NCBI GenBank assembly: GCA_004194705.1
Contig: SADC01000234.1
Span: 62,001 to 126,000 of the forward strand
Length of the DNA: 64,000 bases
Origin: Ditylenchus dipsaci
Lineage: Eukaryota; Nematoda; Chromadorea; Rhabditida; Anguinidae
Reading direction: 5' to 3'
Shown here: positions 32,291 to 43,251 of the stretch, one piece after another
Position numbering within the stretch: the stretch's first letter is position 1
How the letters are laid out: the number at the start of each line of letters is the position of its first letter
Position numbers and translations under genes: made by a program
Notes under the pieces: generated by a model
Seen by the model: only the letters and a program-made list of their open reading frames with translations
Databases searched by the model: none
Told to the model about the DNA's origin: nothing

Positions 32291-33019
32291 CACAAATCCA
32301 AAGCTAAGCTAATGTCTTAGGCTTAGGGCAGTTTAAAGGTTGTAGCGCAGTTGAAGAGCTACTAAAAAGTGCTTCACAGAATAATTTTTAAAACATCCGA
32401 GTGTTAGGATATACCCTTTTGAAACAAAATTAATTTCTGAGAGAAAGGACTGAAATCCAAGTGCTTTGCAATTTTTCGGATTCTGGTCATTTTAAAAAAA
32501 AATTTTATTTTCTTTTGAGTTTATATTTTAATAAGCAGATTTTGAAACATTAGATTTCAAGGCGGGATTTGTAGCTGTTGAATCGCGCTACAACTCGCGC
32601 TACAAGATGTTGTTAAACCGTTGAACACTAAATATATTTATACGAAATAAATTTTCTCACTGAAATCAGCTAGATAAATCTTGTTTAAAAGATCTTGGCC
32701 GGAGTGCATCATAAGCAGTCCACCCAAAATGACCTTAATGATGTTTTTTTATATTTTGAAGCTTTTAACGTGTAGAAAACGCATTCTTAGGAGAAGAAGA
32801 TCATTTCCAAGAAAAAAAAATTATGACTAAAATAGACTTTTTGCCTTGGAGGACCAAGGTGAACCAACCGAAAGAGTGACTCAGATACTTTATTTGGTGG
32901 TTGTTACCCTGCTTGGGTTACTAGAGCTAGGCAAAAAGATGCTCTGTATGCATTTCATGATCAAGAGTATGTTCTATAAAGAAAATAACGCTCTGGCCTA
33001 AGCCCTCGGTTGTTTGAAA

Positions 33020-33212
33020 ATTCTGGCTCCCTTCGTTGTTGATGATGTCCTCCTTCACTCCGGCCTTAGGTATCTTCTCTCTATTGTTCCTTTTTTGTTA
33101 TTTGTTTTGTTTTTTATTGTTTTAACCGAAAATTGTAAAAAAGGAGCAAAAGAGAGAACTTACCTAAGACTGGAGTGAAGGATGACATCATCATAACGAA
33201 GCTAGCCAGAAT
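33020..33212. repeat. nested foldback
   Basis: GATGATGTCCTCCTTCACTC at the left pairs with GAGTGAAGGATGACATCATC at the right. CCTTAGGTA / TACCTAAG-type words lie inward. Confidence 0.75.
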
Positions 33213-33297
33213 TTTTTTAAATCGAAAGCTGCGATCGAATCCATGTTTAAATTCCATCTGTTTAAGGTGTTTAGGTACCCATTTAGGTCGGTTTACT

Positions 33298-33945
33298 AGG
33301 TTTGTCGAGTCGATTACTCGAAATCGAGTAATTTCGAGTATTATTCGAAATTTTTCGAGTTTCGAGTATCGAGTCAAGTACTCGAAAATTTTGAGTTTGA
33401 AGTATAGAATTTAATAATTAAAAATGGACGATACGTAAAAATGCCTCCTTTTAGCGAAAAAGTGCCTCCTTTTTGTGAAAAAATGCCTCCTTTTTTCGTT
33501 TTAGTCAGAAAGGCGAAAAAGTGCCTCCTTTTTGTGAAAATGTGCCTCCTTTTTGTAAAAAGTCTGGACGATACGTAAAAATGCCTCCTTTTAGCGAAAA
33601 AGTGCCTCCTTTTTTCACAAATTTTTTCACTTTTTTTTTCACTTTTTTCACAACTTTTTTTCACATTTTCACAAAAAGGAGGCACATTTTCACAAAAAGG
33701 AGGCACTTTTTCGCCAAAAGGAGGCATTTTTCCGTTTTGTCCATTAAAAATTTGCTCGAGGACCAAAAATTTTTTTTGTAGCTTTATTATGCCTTACCAG
33801 CTTCAAATGATTAAATTTTAAACCAAAAATTCGACGAAAATTCCACTCTAAATCGAGAAAATTTCGAGTAATATTCGAAATTGTTTAGATTTCTAGTATC
33901 GAGTCGAGTCGAGTACTCGAAAATTTCGAGTACTCGACAACCCTG
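33298..33945. mobile_element. TCGAGTACTCGA word-cloud element with an internal tandem array
   Basis: Ends AGGTTTGTCGAGTCGATTAC and GAGTACTCGACAACCCT are inverted. Dense TCGAGTA words occupy both flanks. The core 33433-33730 is a roughly 20-bp array of TGCCTCCTTTTTGTGAAAA that switches strand near 33640, giving a large hairpin. Confidence 0.75.
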
Positions 33946-34106
33946 CGGTTTAGCTTAGTCCGCCAAGGTAAAAAGTCAAATCTTCAGTCAAAACTTTTTT
34001 CTTGGAAATATCCTTCCCCCACCGAAAAACGTGTTTTCTACACGTTAAAAGTTTTAAAACATCAAAAACAACATTTTGGGTGGACTGCTCAAAACGCACT
34101 TTAAAG

Positions 34107-34703
34107 GGGCATGCTCGCGCCCGATGCAATAATTCTTGCATTTTAAATTCGCGGGTACCAGGCGCGCCAGAGATTTGAATTTCAAAATCGTTTTTGGCGA
34201 AATTTTGAATGTGTTCTTTTAGCTTTTTCTCGGTGTACTTGTAGGAATTGTCCCATTGACCGTAATGGCTAGAGTCGGTGAAGTCTCAAGCTGTAGGTGT
34301 TTATTTATTGTTACTATGTTGACATGAGTTATTCTTACGAATTTTCAGCCTCTACTCAGATAAGTAAGAATAGTCGGTCTCGCATTAGATAAGTTCTTAT
34401 CGCATTTTCTGCCGTCTTGTGCTTTTTTCCTTTTGTGTTCCTTTTAGGTGTCGGCGATGGCTCCCAGAAGAACAAGCGGCGAAGCGAGATGAGTCCTACA
34501 TGCTAAAGATTCCGATGAGTTTTCTGTGTGTGCGTGGGTATGTTTTGCTGTTTTCACTATGCCGACGATTGGTAATACTTCCTGATTTTTAGCCTCTACT
34601 TGGATGGCTGGGTGCTCGAGGCTTTTTATTAGATAAGTTTCTTTTAGATGTTTAGCCGCCTCTTGCTTTTTCTCTCTCATGTGTTCTAGGTGCCTTTAAA
34701 TGG
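34107..34703 (-). repeat. left arm of a 597-bp inverted repeat
   Basis: Reverse complement of 35793-36389; a 78-codon frame is identical in both arms. Contains the same LRAT-like 5' fragment as the right arm, on the minus strand. Outside the shared boundary (GCATGCCC) the two flanks diverge at once. Confidence 0.9.
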
Positions 34704-35792
34704 TCGAGAAAGAAGAAGAAGATAAAGCGATGAAATAAGTCTCTCTAGTAATTCTCGTTTTTCTACTCTGTGGTCACCTGTGAATAAATGCTAAATAAAA
34801 TTACCTTTATTCATAGTTCTTCATGATTATGGTATGGTCATCCACGATTATCGGACATCATGCGTCGAGTGTGACCTTTTTTTGCTATTCGATTTTTGTC
34901 TACCAGTTCGAAAAAATTTCTTCACGCGAAATTTTACCGCAACTATTCGTTTACGAGAGAAATACTTATTTCGAGCGATACCATCGCTGAAATAGTGGTC
35001 TGAAGATTTTAAATGAGTGTCTATCGATTGGCTGCATACCGGAAACTAGCAAACTTCAAGCCTTTTCTTGTGTGCCGAAGAGTTAGAATATGCTACGACT
35101 TTTTCGATGACAACGATTTCACCAAACGCAACCAAAGTTGATCTGAAAAGTCAGTAAATCGTATAGTGGTGAGTGCATGCTGGTGTAAATAGTCTGATTT
35201 TTAACGACAACCTTACGTACTATACCATACGCCTCAACAATTCTTGAAGATCTAAAGCTGTCAAAAAATACAGCAATCTAAGTGTTCAATTTTGGCGTGA
35301 TGAATACAAGCGAAGTAATAAATGAAGTGAAAATCAAAAATTGAGAACTCTTAACAATATGAAGGTGCTCTAAATGGTGTAGGTGCTGCTGTTGCTGCTC
35401 CTAGAGCATTCCCCGTATCTAAGTAACACAATTCCTGAAATGTAAATACTCAAACTTGAAGGTGTCAAACGATGCATCCAAGGTTTTAGATCGGTCCGTT
35501 ATAGAGAGAGAGTCTTTTGTATTGACCGGACTTATAATTCGAAAAAAACAGAAACTTAGCACTTCTTTGACACGTGGCATATATTGGAAACTGTTGGACA
35601 ATAAGTAACGTATAGCAAAAGCTAAAAACGGTCATAACTTCTTCCTTACCGTAAAAAAACAAGAAATATAAAGCGTAAGAACTTATTTTAAAATTTATTG
35701 ATGCAAAAATATAAACAATACAAAGAACAAACGGATCATGATTTTCAGCATATGGAATTTGACTTCATTTCCTCTTCTCGTTTGTGTTCGTC
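34704..35792. other. spacer between inverted-repeat arms
   Basis: About 1.1 kb of AT-rich unique sequence with an AATAAA-containing stretch near 34780-34800. No gene recognised. Confidence 0.5.
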
Positions 35793-36389
35793 CATTTAAA
35801 GGCACCTAGAACACATGAGAGAGAAAAAGCAAGAGGCGGCTAAACATCTAAAAGAAACTTATCTAATAAAAAGCCTCGAGCACCCAGCCATCCAAGTAGA
35901 GGCTAAAAATCAGGAAGTATTACCAATCGTCGGCATAGTGAAAACAGCAAAACATACCCACGCACACACAGAAAACTCATCGGAATCTTTAGCATGTAGG
36001 ACTCATCTCGCTTCGCCGCTTGTTCTTCTGGGAGCCATCGCCGACACCTAAAAGGAACACAAAAGGAAAAAAGCACAAGACGGCAGAAAATGCGATAAGA
36101 ACTTATCTAATGCGAGACCGACTATTCTTACTTATCTGAGTAGAGGCTGAAAATTCGTAAGAATAACTCATGTCAACATAGTAACAATAAATAAACACCT
36201 ACAGCTTGAGACTTCACCGACTCTAGCCATTACGGTCAATGGACAATTCCTACAAGTACACCGAGAAAAAGCTAAAAGAACACATTCAAAATTTCGCCAA
36301 AAACGATTTTGAAATTCAAATCTCTGGCGCGCCTGGTACCCGCGAATTTAAAATGCAAGAATTATTGCATCGGGCGCGAGCATGCCCTT
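35793..36389 (+). repeat. right arm of a 597-bp inverted repeat
   Basis: Near-identical inverted partner of 34107-34703. Its end coincides with the middle of the LRAT-like frame at 36239-36634. Confidence 0.9.
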
Positions 36390-36634
36390 TAACCAAGATC
36401 TCTTTTACCACCCATCATAATGAACATTTTTTGAGTTGGTGTGTAAGAAAAACTGTGCTCAGTTTTTTCGCGCATCATTCCAAAAGCAACTGGCTTTACT
36501 CACAAATAGGGGTCGAGAAACACAAATATAAAGACATTTTCGGCATCGAAATTCTCTGCGTGGGAGAATTTTATACTGCACGTGAAAAAAGTTATTCACG
36601 AGCAAGTAACTCAGCTAAAATATTTTTATTGTAG
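36239..36634 (+). pseudogene. LRAT-like protein fragment
   Basis: The frame includes KMQELLHRARACP and then TKISFTTHHNEHFLSWCVRK. This resembles the RA..Y.l..NCEHF..WCryG stretch of LRAT-family acyltransferases, but the catalytic Cys of NCEHF is missing (HNEHF). Upstream a second frame (FTDSSHYGQW) could join if one G were added. No HW/HF-AIYVG segment was found for it. The first part is inside the inverted repeat and therefore exists twice; the second part exists only here. It converges on the intact LRAT gene 84 bp away. Confidence 0.45.
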
Positions 36635-36717
36635 CTGTTCAAATTTTTTATTAACCAGCCATCATCCAAAAGCAACAATCATCAAAGCGTCGGATACACA
36701 TCAAAAAAGTTCGCGTT

Positions 36718-39030
36718 TCAAATACGCAGCTTGCGAGGAAGAAAGCAATTGACCAATGGAAGACAAAGCAACACCTGATAACTGGTTCCTGAATTGTTGT
36801 TGTAAACACCTCGAGCCCATTTTTCACAGTTGTTGGTCAGCAAGTGGTACTTGTGTGGACCCACCTAAATACTTTAAATATTAATTTACTTGTAACCAAA
36901 ATTTTCTCACAAAACCTGGTTCTATTCTAGAATCGGGTGCCAAAAAACAGCTTCGTCCACCCTGTTGTTTTTCAGTAAGCTGTCTTTGGCACCGGATTCT
37001 AGAATGGAACCCAAAACCTTTTTAAAATAAATTTATGTTGTGGTTGTGTTTGTATAAGAGGTTTTTAATTAGGAACAAAAATTATTGTATATTACCTGTG
37101 CTAAGGCTCGATCTTTGATTTGCTGAGTGAGATGTGATTTGGGGCGATATATATGAACTGTACCGCTTTGTGTAAATTCTATTAGACACTTGATATGTAA
37201 GGAATTCGGCAGGTTAGATAGCTCGTCTATACACACCTGTAACAGAAAAAATAGATATTTGAAATTTTATTCAAACAATTACCCCTTCACCACCGAGAAG
37301 ATGTGCAATGCAGTGTTCGCCTTTGACGGATTCGACTTTTCCGACATAAATTGCAAAGTGCTGAAAAGGAAAATAAAACCAATATTGCAATCACTATAAT
37401 ATAGTTGTCTCTATATATAAAGCGCCAGGAGCGTGCCCAGGAGTAAAGAGGGCAGGGAGTCACGGCCAGCGCCGGATTTTTTTAAAACGGTGTAGGTAAA
37501 ATGCCCAAAAAAATACGGGCCAGCCCCTGTCAGAAATCCCTGAGTACGCCACTGTAATGCGCATACCTCAAGTTCGATTTCGCCTAGGGTCTGACGATAT
37601 TTCTAGCTCAATTTTTAAAATGTTTAGCCAAGTGTTATTCGTCAGTCTAGCTGAAAAAATCACAATGTTTTTGAAATGGATAGTACATGTTTTGCCCTTA
37701 GGGCCCACCGCTTTCGATATGGTGCACATCTACTTTTTAAAAACAATGATTTTCAAAATCATGTGCATTGTATTGAAAGTGGTGGGTCCTAGCGAAAAAA
37801 CTATGATCGATTGCAAAAATGACCGGTAAAATTTAAGTCTCTGTGATTTTTGGAACTAGACTGACGAATCATATTTGACAATACATCTCGAAAATCTAGC
37901 TAAATAATATAGTTGGACCTTGGACGGGTCAAACTCAGGGTATGCGCACTATATCGAGCGATTAGTCTATCTAAATGAGACTATGAAACTTGGTAAAAAC
38001 GACATTTCCCAAATAATAAAATCTCCGATCCGAAAATTACAAAAATGAAAAATTGTCAAAATGAAATTGGCAATAATGAAATTTCGCTAAGTGAAAATTT
38101 GTTGAAATAAAATTGGCCAAGCCTATTCTCAAGCTAAAAGTTTAACTCTATTTGTGTTGTTATGGCCCCCGAAAAAATGTGCTTTAGTGCCCCCTGTTGT
38201 GGTTTTTTTGAAAAAAAAAATATATGTTTGATACATTTACAAAACCATCCTAAGAGTAGATAGACCGTAATATCAGCCATGGGTTGGCCACAGCATGTAC
38301 AAAAACAGAACATTTTTCATTAAAAGGACCAGTATAGTTATCGGTTAACAGCAAATACCATAAAATTCAAACACACAAACTAAAATTTCTGCAAACTAAT
38401 GGTTTTCGAGACTATATTAAAGAATTTTTGAAAAATCAACAAGAAGGACTAAAGCATATTTTTTTCCGGGGGCCGCACCAACATATATAGAGACAAAAAT
38501 TTTGCCCAACAAATAGGGCAAAAGGGATTTTTGAAAAAGCCTGTCCTTAAATCGAGTTTTTGCTTTTTTAGAGCAGAAAAAATTAGTTTTCTGAAAAACG
38601 ATCGGTAAAATCGGAATCCTTACGATATTTGGGACCAGACTGTCAAAACAGAACTAGGAAAAAATTAAAAAAATCAGGCTAAAAAAGTGTCGGACCGAAT
38701 GTGGGAACGAACTTTTTGGGGGTTCTTTATTGGGACAGTCGACTGTATTTTGTTCTTAGCTAACTTTTGCATGTGGCTCGCAATGGCCTTTGTACAAGTT
38801 ACCAAATAAATCAGAAATTTTCCGATTATGGTATAATTTTTGTAACAGTCAAATTTAGGTTCATAACTCTATGTCAATTAGGAGAGATGGCTGGTAAGGT
38901 GAATAACAGGAATATATGTTAATAAAAACACCTGAACAATGCCGCAGTAAAACTTAAGCATGTCTCCTTCTTTTAGCCAACTGTCTGCCGAATTGATCAA
39001 ATCACAGAATTTGACTTTGGAGTAAGGCAT
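36718..39030 (-). CDS. LRAT-domain (NlpC/P60-like) protein, complete, 154 aa
   Basis: Exons 39030-38932, 37360-37283, 37236-37096 and 36864-36718 (stop TGA 36720-36718). Every intron is GT-AG and phase 0, and all frames are open. It starts MPYSKVKFCDLINSADSWLK, then EGDMLKF, the HFAIYVG block (His34), CIAHLLGG (His53) and YHLLTNNCEKWARGVYN with Cys119. These are the His-His-Cys residues expected of LRAT/H-rev107-type thiol acyltransferases, which move acyl groups from phospholipids to retinol, amines or other acceptors; EGL-26 of C. elegans is in this superfamily. The C-terminal LLCLPLVNCFLP is hydrophobic and may touch membrane, as in relatives. TTTTAG and ATTCAG acceptors lie 31 and 4 bases before the ATG. 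AATAAA lies at 36652-36647. The substrate is unknown. Confidence 0.88.
37400..38750. repeat. mariner-like and foldback repeats in LRAT intron 1
   Basis: 38158-38480 has inverted arms (TATGGCCCCCGAAAAAATGT / ATATTTTTTTCCGGGGGCCG with GCTTTAGT / ACTAAAGC). 38600-38746 ends ...GGACAGTCGACTGTA, a mariner-like right end, with GTGTCGGACC and GGGAACGAACTTT words also present at 14390-14415 and 7430. 37557-37960 shows related TCTGACGATATTTCTAGCTC words. Confidence 0.6.
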
Positions 39031-39451
39031 TATTGAACTGAATATCAAGAAGACACTAAAATATGAAGAATTTGAAACGGTTCAAAAAACACAAATTATG
39101 AATGGGCTTTTACGCAAATGATTTGTCGAAATCCGGAATCAACATTAACTGATCTTAATTGATAAAAAATTTATTATAAATTCTTGGATTGCTTAGTAAG
39201 ATTGCAATTTTGATTAGATTTTTTCTGATGGAAGTGCTTACAAATTTTGGCCTTCTTTGGGATGCTTTATGAGATTGTGAATTCTTCGTCTTGTCATATC
39301 CACACAAAAGCCCACTGCTTGTCCATACTTCTTCACAAGAATCTTTTGTCACAGCCAGGGTGGTATGCTTGACGATTACCTCAGACTCAGCCGGCTGAGT
39401 TTGGAAAATTTTCCTCAGCTTCAGCCATCAGCCGCCTCCGCGCAGCTCAAG

Positions 39452-39700
39452 AGCTACAAAACCCATATTACAGAATGATTTTTGAAAATCTGAGTATTGA
39501 GATATGGCCTTTTGGAAAAATCATTTTCTTGAAAAAATGACTAAAATCAGAAAAATTGGCAAAAACTTGCGTTTTCGTCATTTTTTCAAGAAAATGATTT
39601 TTTCCAAAAGGCCATATCTCAATACTCAAATTTTCAAAAATCATTCTGTAATATGGGTTTTGTAGCTCTTGAGCTGCGCTACAACATGGTGATAAAATTT
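39452..39700. repeat. foldback element next to the LRAT start
   Basis: GCGCAGCTCAAGAGCTACAA and TTGTAGCTCTTGAGCTGCGC begin arms of about 105 bp that are nearly perfect. The centre is near 39570. The same terminal word is found at 40396 and 40957. Confidence 0.85.
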
Positions 39701-40138
39701 TGTCGTGACGCTCAAAATTAAATAAAACATTTGACCAGTTAAAGTGATGAAAACGCGGGTAACCTTCTCAAAATGACCAGACAAGTGTTTGGACCCAAAT
39801 GGTGAGTTATCCAGAATAATCAAGCTAAGTTAAATATGCTATTTGAAAGAGGAGACTCAGGGCAACAAAACTGTATATTTGGAATTTTTTTATTGCATAA
39901 TTTTCATTTCAAAAATTAAGCTTAAAAGTCTGCTCCGAACTTTTTGGACACCAGTTATATCGTGAAACAAAAAAAAAGTTTCATTAAATTATTAAAAAAT
40001 TGCTTCTTAATCCCTTACTTGACTTTCATGTAAAAACATATTTTTTTCATACAGTAAAAGCCTGAGGCGGGTTGAACAAAACATCTTTTTTATTAGGTTT
40101 TTTTCATTATGTCATTATGTACGTTTCTCAGTCATGTG

Positions 40139-41258
40139 TACAGGGTGCTTTTTAAAATTAAAATTGTTTTGGTCTGTTTTATTTTTTCTGTTCAGGCACT
40201 TTTAAAAAAGTTCATGCTTGTTTGAAAGCTTTCCCGGTGCGATAAAAGAACTGCTTTTGATTTTTGGGGAAAAATGTTTTCAGTGTGAAAAAAATCAATT
40301 TAAATAATCGAATATTTTTGACAAGACAACACATATTTTGACTTTTATTCTGATTCATCGTTAAGCACTGTGATAACATTTCAACACTTTTTGGTAGCGC
40401 AGCTCAAGAGCTACAAAATTCACTCAATGGAATTTTTTTTTAATTTGAGTACATTTTATAGTTTGCATGGTTCGAATACCACTACCTGCATGCATACTTT
40501 TTTTGACTATTTTTTGATAATTTTTTCTTTTTTCCTATTCATTACTTTTTTAAATTAGTGAAACCATAGCATTAATAGCTCTAAATTAGCAGTCATGTGT
40601 TAGAGCACGAAAAAATTACGGGTAATTCCCTTTTTTGGAGGGTAAATTTAATTTTTTTTTGAGGCAAAGTTTTTATTTTGACTGATTATTTCAAACAAAT
40701 TCGTCTTTTTTCAAAAGTGATAACACCATCATTTAGCGCTGCAATTCTAGTTCTCAATGAGGTATCAGTCATTGAATTGCCTTTGTAAAATGCAGCCCAA
40801 AGAAGTAAAAGTATGAACCAAGTCAGAAAGATAATTTGGTAAAAGTATGAACCAAGTCAAAAAGATAATTAGGCTGATACTTTTACTTTTTTTCGCTATA
40901 TTTTACGAAGATAATTTAATGACTGATACCTCATTGGAAACGATGTGAATCAGGTCATGTAGCTCTTGAACTGCGCTACAACATGGCGCTAATATGTTTA
41001 ATACTGCTAGATGAAATATCAAAGTTCTAACCCACTAAAAGGACGAAAATGGCTGTGAGCCTGTCAAAATATTCGATTTCTTTAAATTTATTTGTGCACA
41101 TATTGTTTTGTGCACACATATATCAAATATTCAAAAAAAAAACCAAAAAGCCGTTTATTAATCGCACCGGGAGAGCTTTCAAGCAAGCATAAACTTTTTC
41201 AAAAGTGTCTGTACAGAAAAAACTTCATAGACTAAAACAATTTTAAAAACACCCTGTA
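40139..41258. mobile_element. 1.12-kb TIR transposon remnant, TA-flanked
   Basis: TACAGGGTGCTTTTTAAAAT and ATTTTAAAAACACCCTGTA begin inverted arms over 100 bp long, including TTTCCCGGTGCGAT / ATCGCACCGGGAG. TA at the tips suits a Tc1/mariner relative. A second inverted pair inside (AGCGCAGCTCAAGAGCTAC / GTAGCTCTTGAACTGCGCT) indicates nesting. No transposase frame is visible. Confidence 0.8.
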
Positions 41259-41627
41259 CTGCAACAACAAAATAGGTGACACGTCATTTTTTTTAAATTT
41301 TGTGTGGCGGTTCAATGTATTGTTTAGATACTGTAACATGAGTTGTTTTGTTGTGTAATATTTTATTCAAATTCACACCTTTAATTGTATTCACGTTAAT
41401 TTATGTTATTTTACTTTTTTGTGTTTTGAACATAAGTTTGTATTTTAAAAAAGTATGATTTTATGGCAAAAATTTTTTCTGCAAATATGAGGTTAGTTTA
41501 TGAGTATGTACTGTTTTGTTATGTTGTTGTTATGTCTGTTTTGTCGATAATATTGACAACCGTATTTCTTCTAATAATAGGCCTCCCTTGGCCGGATTGA
41601 CCGGAAAATTGCTTGCCGAAAGATTGC

Positions 41628-41752
41628 TAAACCAAACTTTACACTCAGAAACAGCCAAGACTTTTTTAATTTTTCAAAAAATTATTCTGTTGGTGCCATC
41701 TTGTAGCTAAGATTCAGGCAGGGGCAACAATTGCATTTCGTCCTGCAAACCT
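41628..41752 (+). repeat. 125-bp direct repeat, copy 1
   Basis: Reads the same as 42597-42721 base for base as far as I can see (TAAACCAAACTTTACACTCA ... TTTCGTCCTGCAAACCT). A pogo-type CCGTATTTCTTCTAATAATA end lies just upstream at 41560. Confidence 0.85.
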
Positions 41753-41920
41753 GCAATTCGGACACTAGATTCGTGTTCAGCATGGTTGGTTTGCTTATAA
41801 AAGCCCTTAGACTACACAACTGCCGTCAAATTTCGAATTCCGCGCAAAACAACAATTGCCGTATTTATTCAAATAGAGCACCAGTCTCTATTTGAACACC
41901 AGTCTCTATTGTAGCGTAAA

Positions 41921-42051
41921 ACCCTCAAATAAACCCCTCCCCCTCCAAAGAGTATTTTTCTCTAAGCGTACTATTTTAGGTTCCCTTGATTTTTTTAAAA
42001 AGTTGGCTTAGAGAAAAATACTCTTCGGAGGGGGGAAGTTATTTGAGGGGT
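41921..42051. repeat. hairpin repeat
   Basis: ACCCTCAAATAAACCCCTCC and AGTTATTTGAGGGGT flank the paired core AAGAGTATTTTTCTCTAAG / CTTAGAGAAAAATACTCTT. A CCGTATTTATTCAAATAGAG end at 41859 may belong to the same element. Confidence 0.75.
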
Positions 42052-42596
42052 ACTGTGCTATTATGGCGCCACCCTTAGGGCCAAAATTACGGGGGTGAAC
42101 AATGTTTTATTGCATTTTTAACAGGAAGTCAAAAAGGTTTTTGGAGACTTAAAATAGAGCATCATGGTGTTCTATCAAAATAAATAATTTTAATTTAAGA
42201 AATAAATTTAACAATAATAAATAAATATTTTTTTTGTTGTGTGCATAATGTACAAATTTATTTCAATGTTGTGTTTTTTACAATAAAAGCTACTGTCTTA
42301 AATGTACACTCAGGATGTTTTACGGGCTTCAGCTTTCAATTATTCGGTCCATCTTTTTTGTTCGAAAATGAAAAAGTTATATGTCATAAAAAATCTTACA
42401 TTATGGGCTATCTTTCTGCTAGCTTTGGAACGCGAATTTTTAACTTGTTGTTAGACCGGGCTGCCAAGAGCCTGTAAGTAGTGGCCGAAAACCGTAATTC
42501 GGGGGGGGGGGGGACTTTCGGTGACACAATAAACCAAAATTTGCAAATCTGCGTTTTCAAGATTACCGAAAGATAGCCAGGAAGGCAAACCAAACT

Positions 42597-42721
42597 TAAA
42601 CCAAACTTTACACTCAGAAACAGCCAAGACTTTTTTAATTTTTCAAAAAATTATTCTGTTGGTGCCATCTTGTAGCTAAGATTCAGGCAGGGGCAACAAT
42701 TGCATTTCGTCCTGCAAACCT
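42597..42721 (+). repeat. 125-bp direct repeat, copy 2
   Basis: Partner of 41628-41752 in the same orientation, 969 bp downstream. Confidence 0.85.
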
Positions 42722-42798
42722 TTCCTGGTCTATTAGGCCGCATCTATTAGGCCAAAAAAAGCCACCTAATTGTGTATGCGGCCTAATAGACCAGGAAA
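42721..42798. repeat. perfect 23-bp stem hairpin
   Basis: TTTCCTGGTCTATTAGGCCG plus CAT pairs with ATGCGGCCTAATAGACCAGG plus AAA around a 32-base loop that repeats CTATTAGGCC. It abuts the end of direct-repeat copy 2. Confidence 0.85.
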
Positions 42799-43251
42799 CT
42801 TTATTAACGTAAAAACTACTTTCTTTTTTCTTGCCTAAACAGTGTTTTGTTTTAAATGCTTAATGCAGTCAAAAACATCTAAAGAGCAAAGACTGTACTT
42901 TTTTGGTCAAAACATGTTTCTTTAACAGGTGCAAAACCAACTAGTTCGTCTTTTTGTTCAATATTATTGACCAATTGGCTCAGACATTTTAAAGTCATTG
43001 TTTTACTGAAGATCAGATACTCATTATTTTTGTCTGATATTCAGCAAATACTTTAAAAGTCATTTATTACCATTCTGGTAGTTATTTTTTATATCAAATA
43101 TTTGTCTAAGATGAGAAAAATGTATTCTGAAAACTCATAAATGTAAATTTCACACGTTTTATTTGTTGTTTTATATACTTTTTACTTCGGCATAACACTA
43201 ACACTTGCAAAGGACTCTTGAAAAGTTTATTTTTTAAAGTCATTTGTTTAA

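Larger units (their letters stand above)
32713..34092. mobile_element. 1.4-kb TIR element holding at least two nested elements
   Basis: Left arm AGCAGTCCACCCAAAATG with TTTAACGTGTAGAAAACGC and right arm GCGTTTTCT-type AAACGTGTTTTCTACACG with CATTTTGGGTGGACTGCT are inverted copies over about 120 bp. Inside lie a foldback at 33020-33212 and a TCGAGTACTCGA element at 33298-33945. Confidence 0.7.

Noticed and set aside
33433..33730. Regularly spaced 20-bp repeats resembling a CRISPR array, and long open frames on both strands
   Set aside because: The repeats are contiguous with no unique spacers and change strand midway. The frames exist only because the unit lacks stops. It is a minisatellite inside a eukaryotic element.
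34444..34680. 78-codon frame MREKKQEAAKHLKE... present twice
   Set aside because: It appears in both inverted-repeat arms because the DNA is duplicated. No homology or splice evidence shows it is translated.
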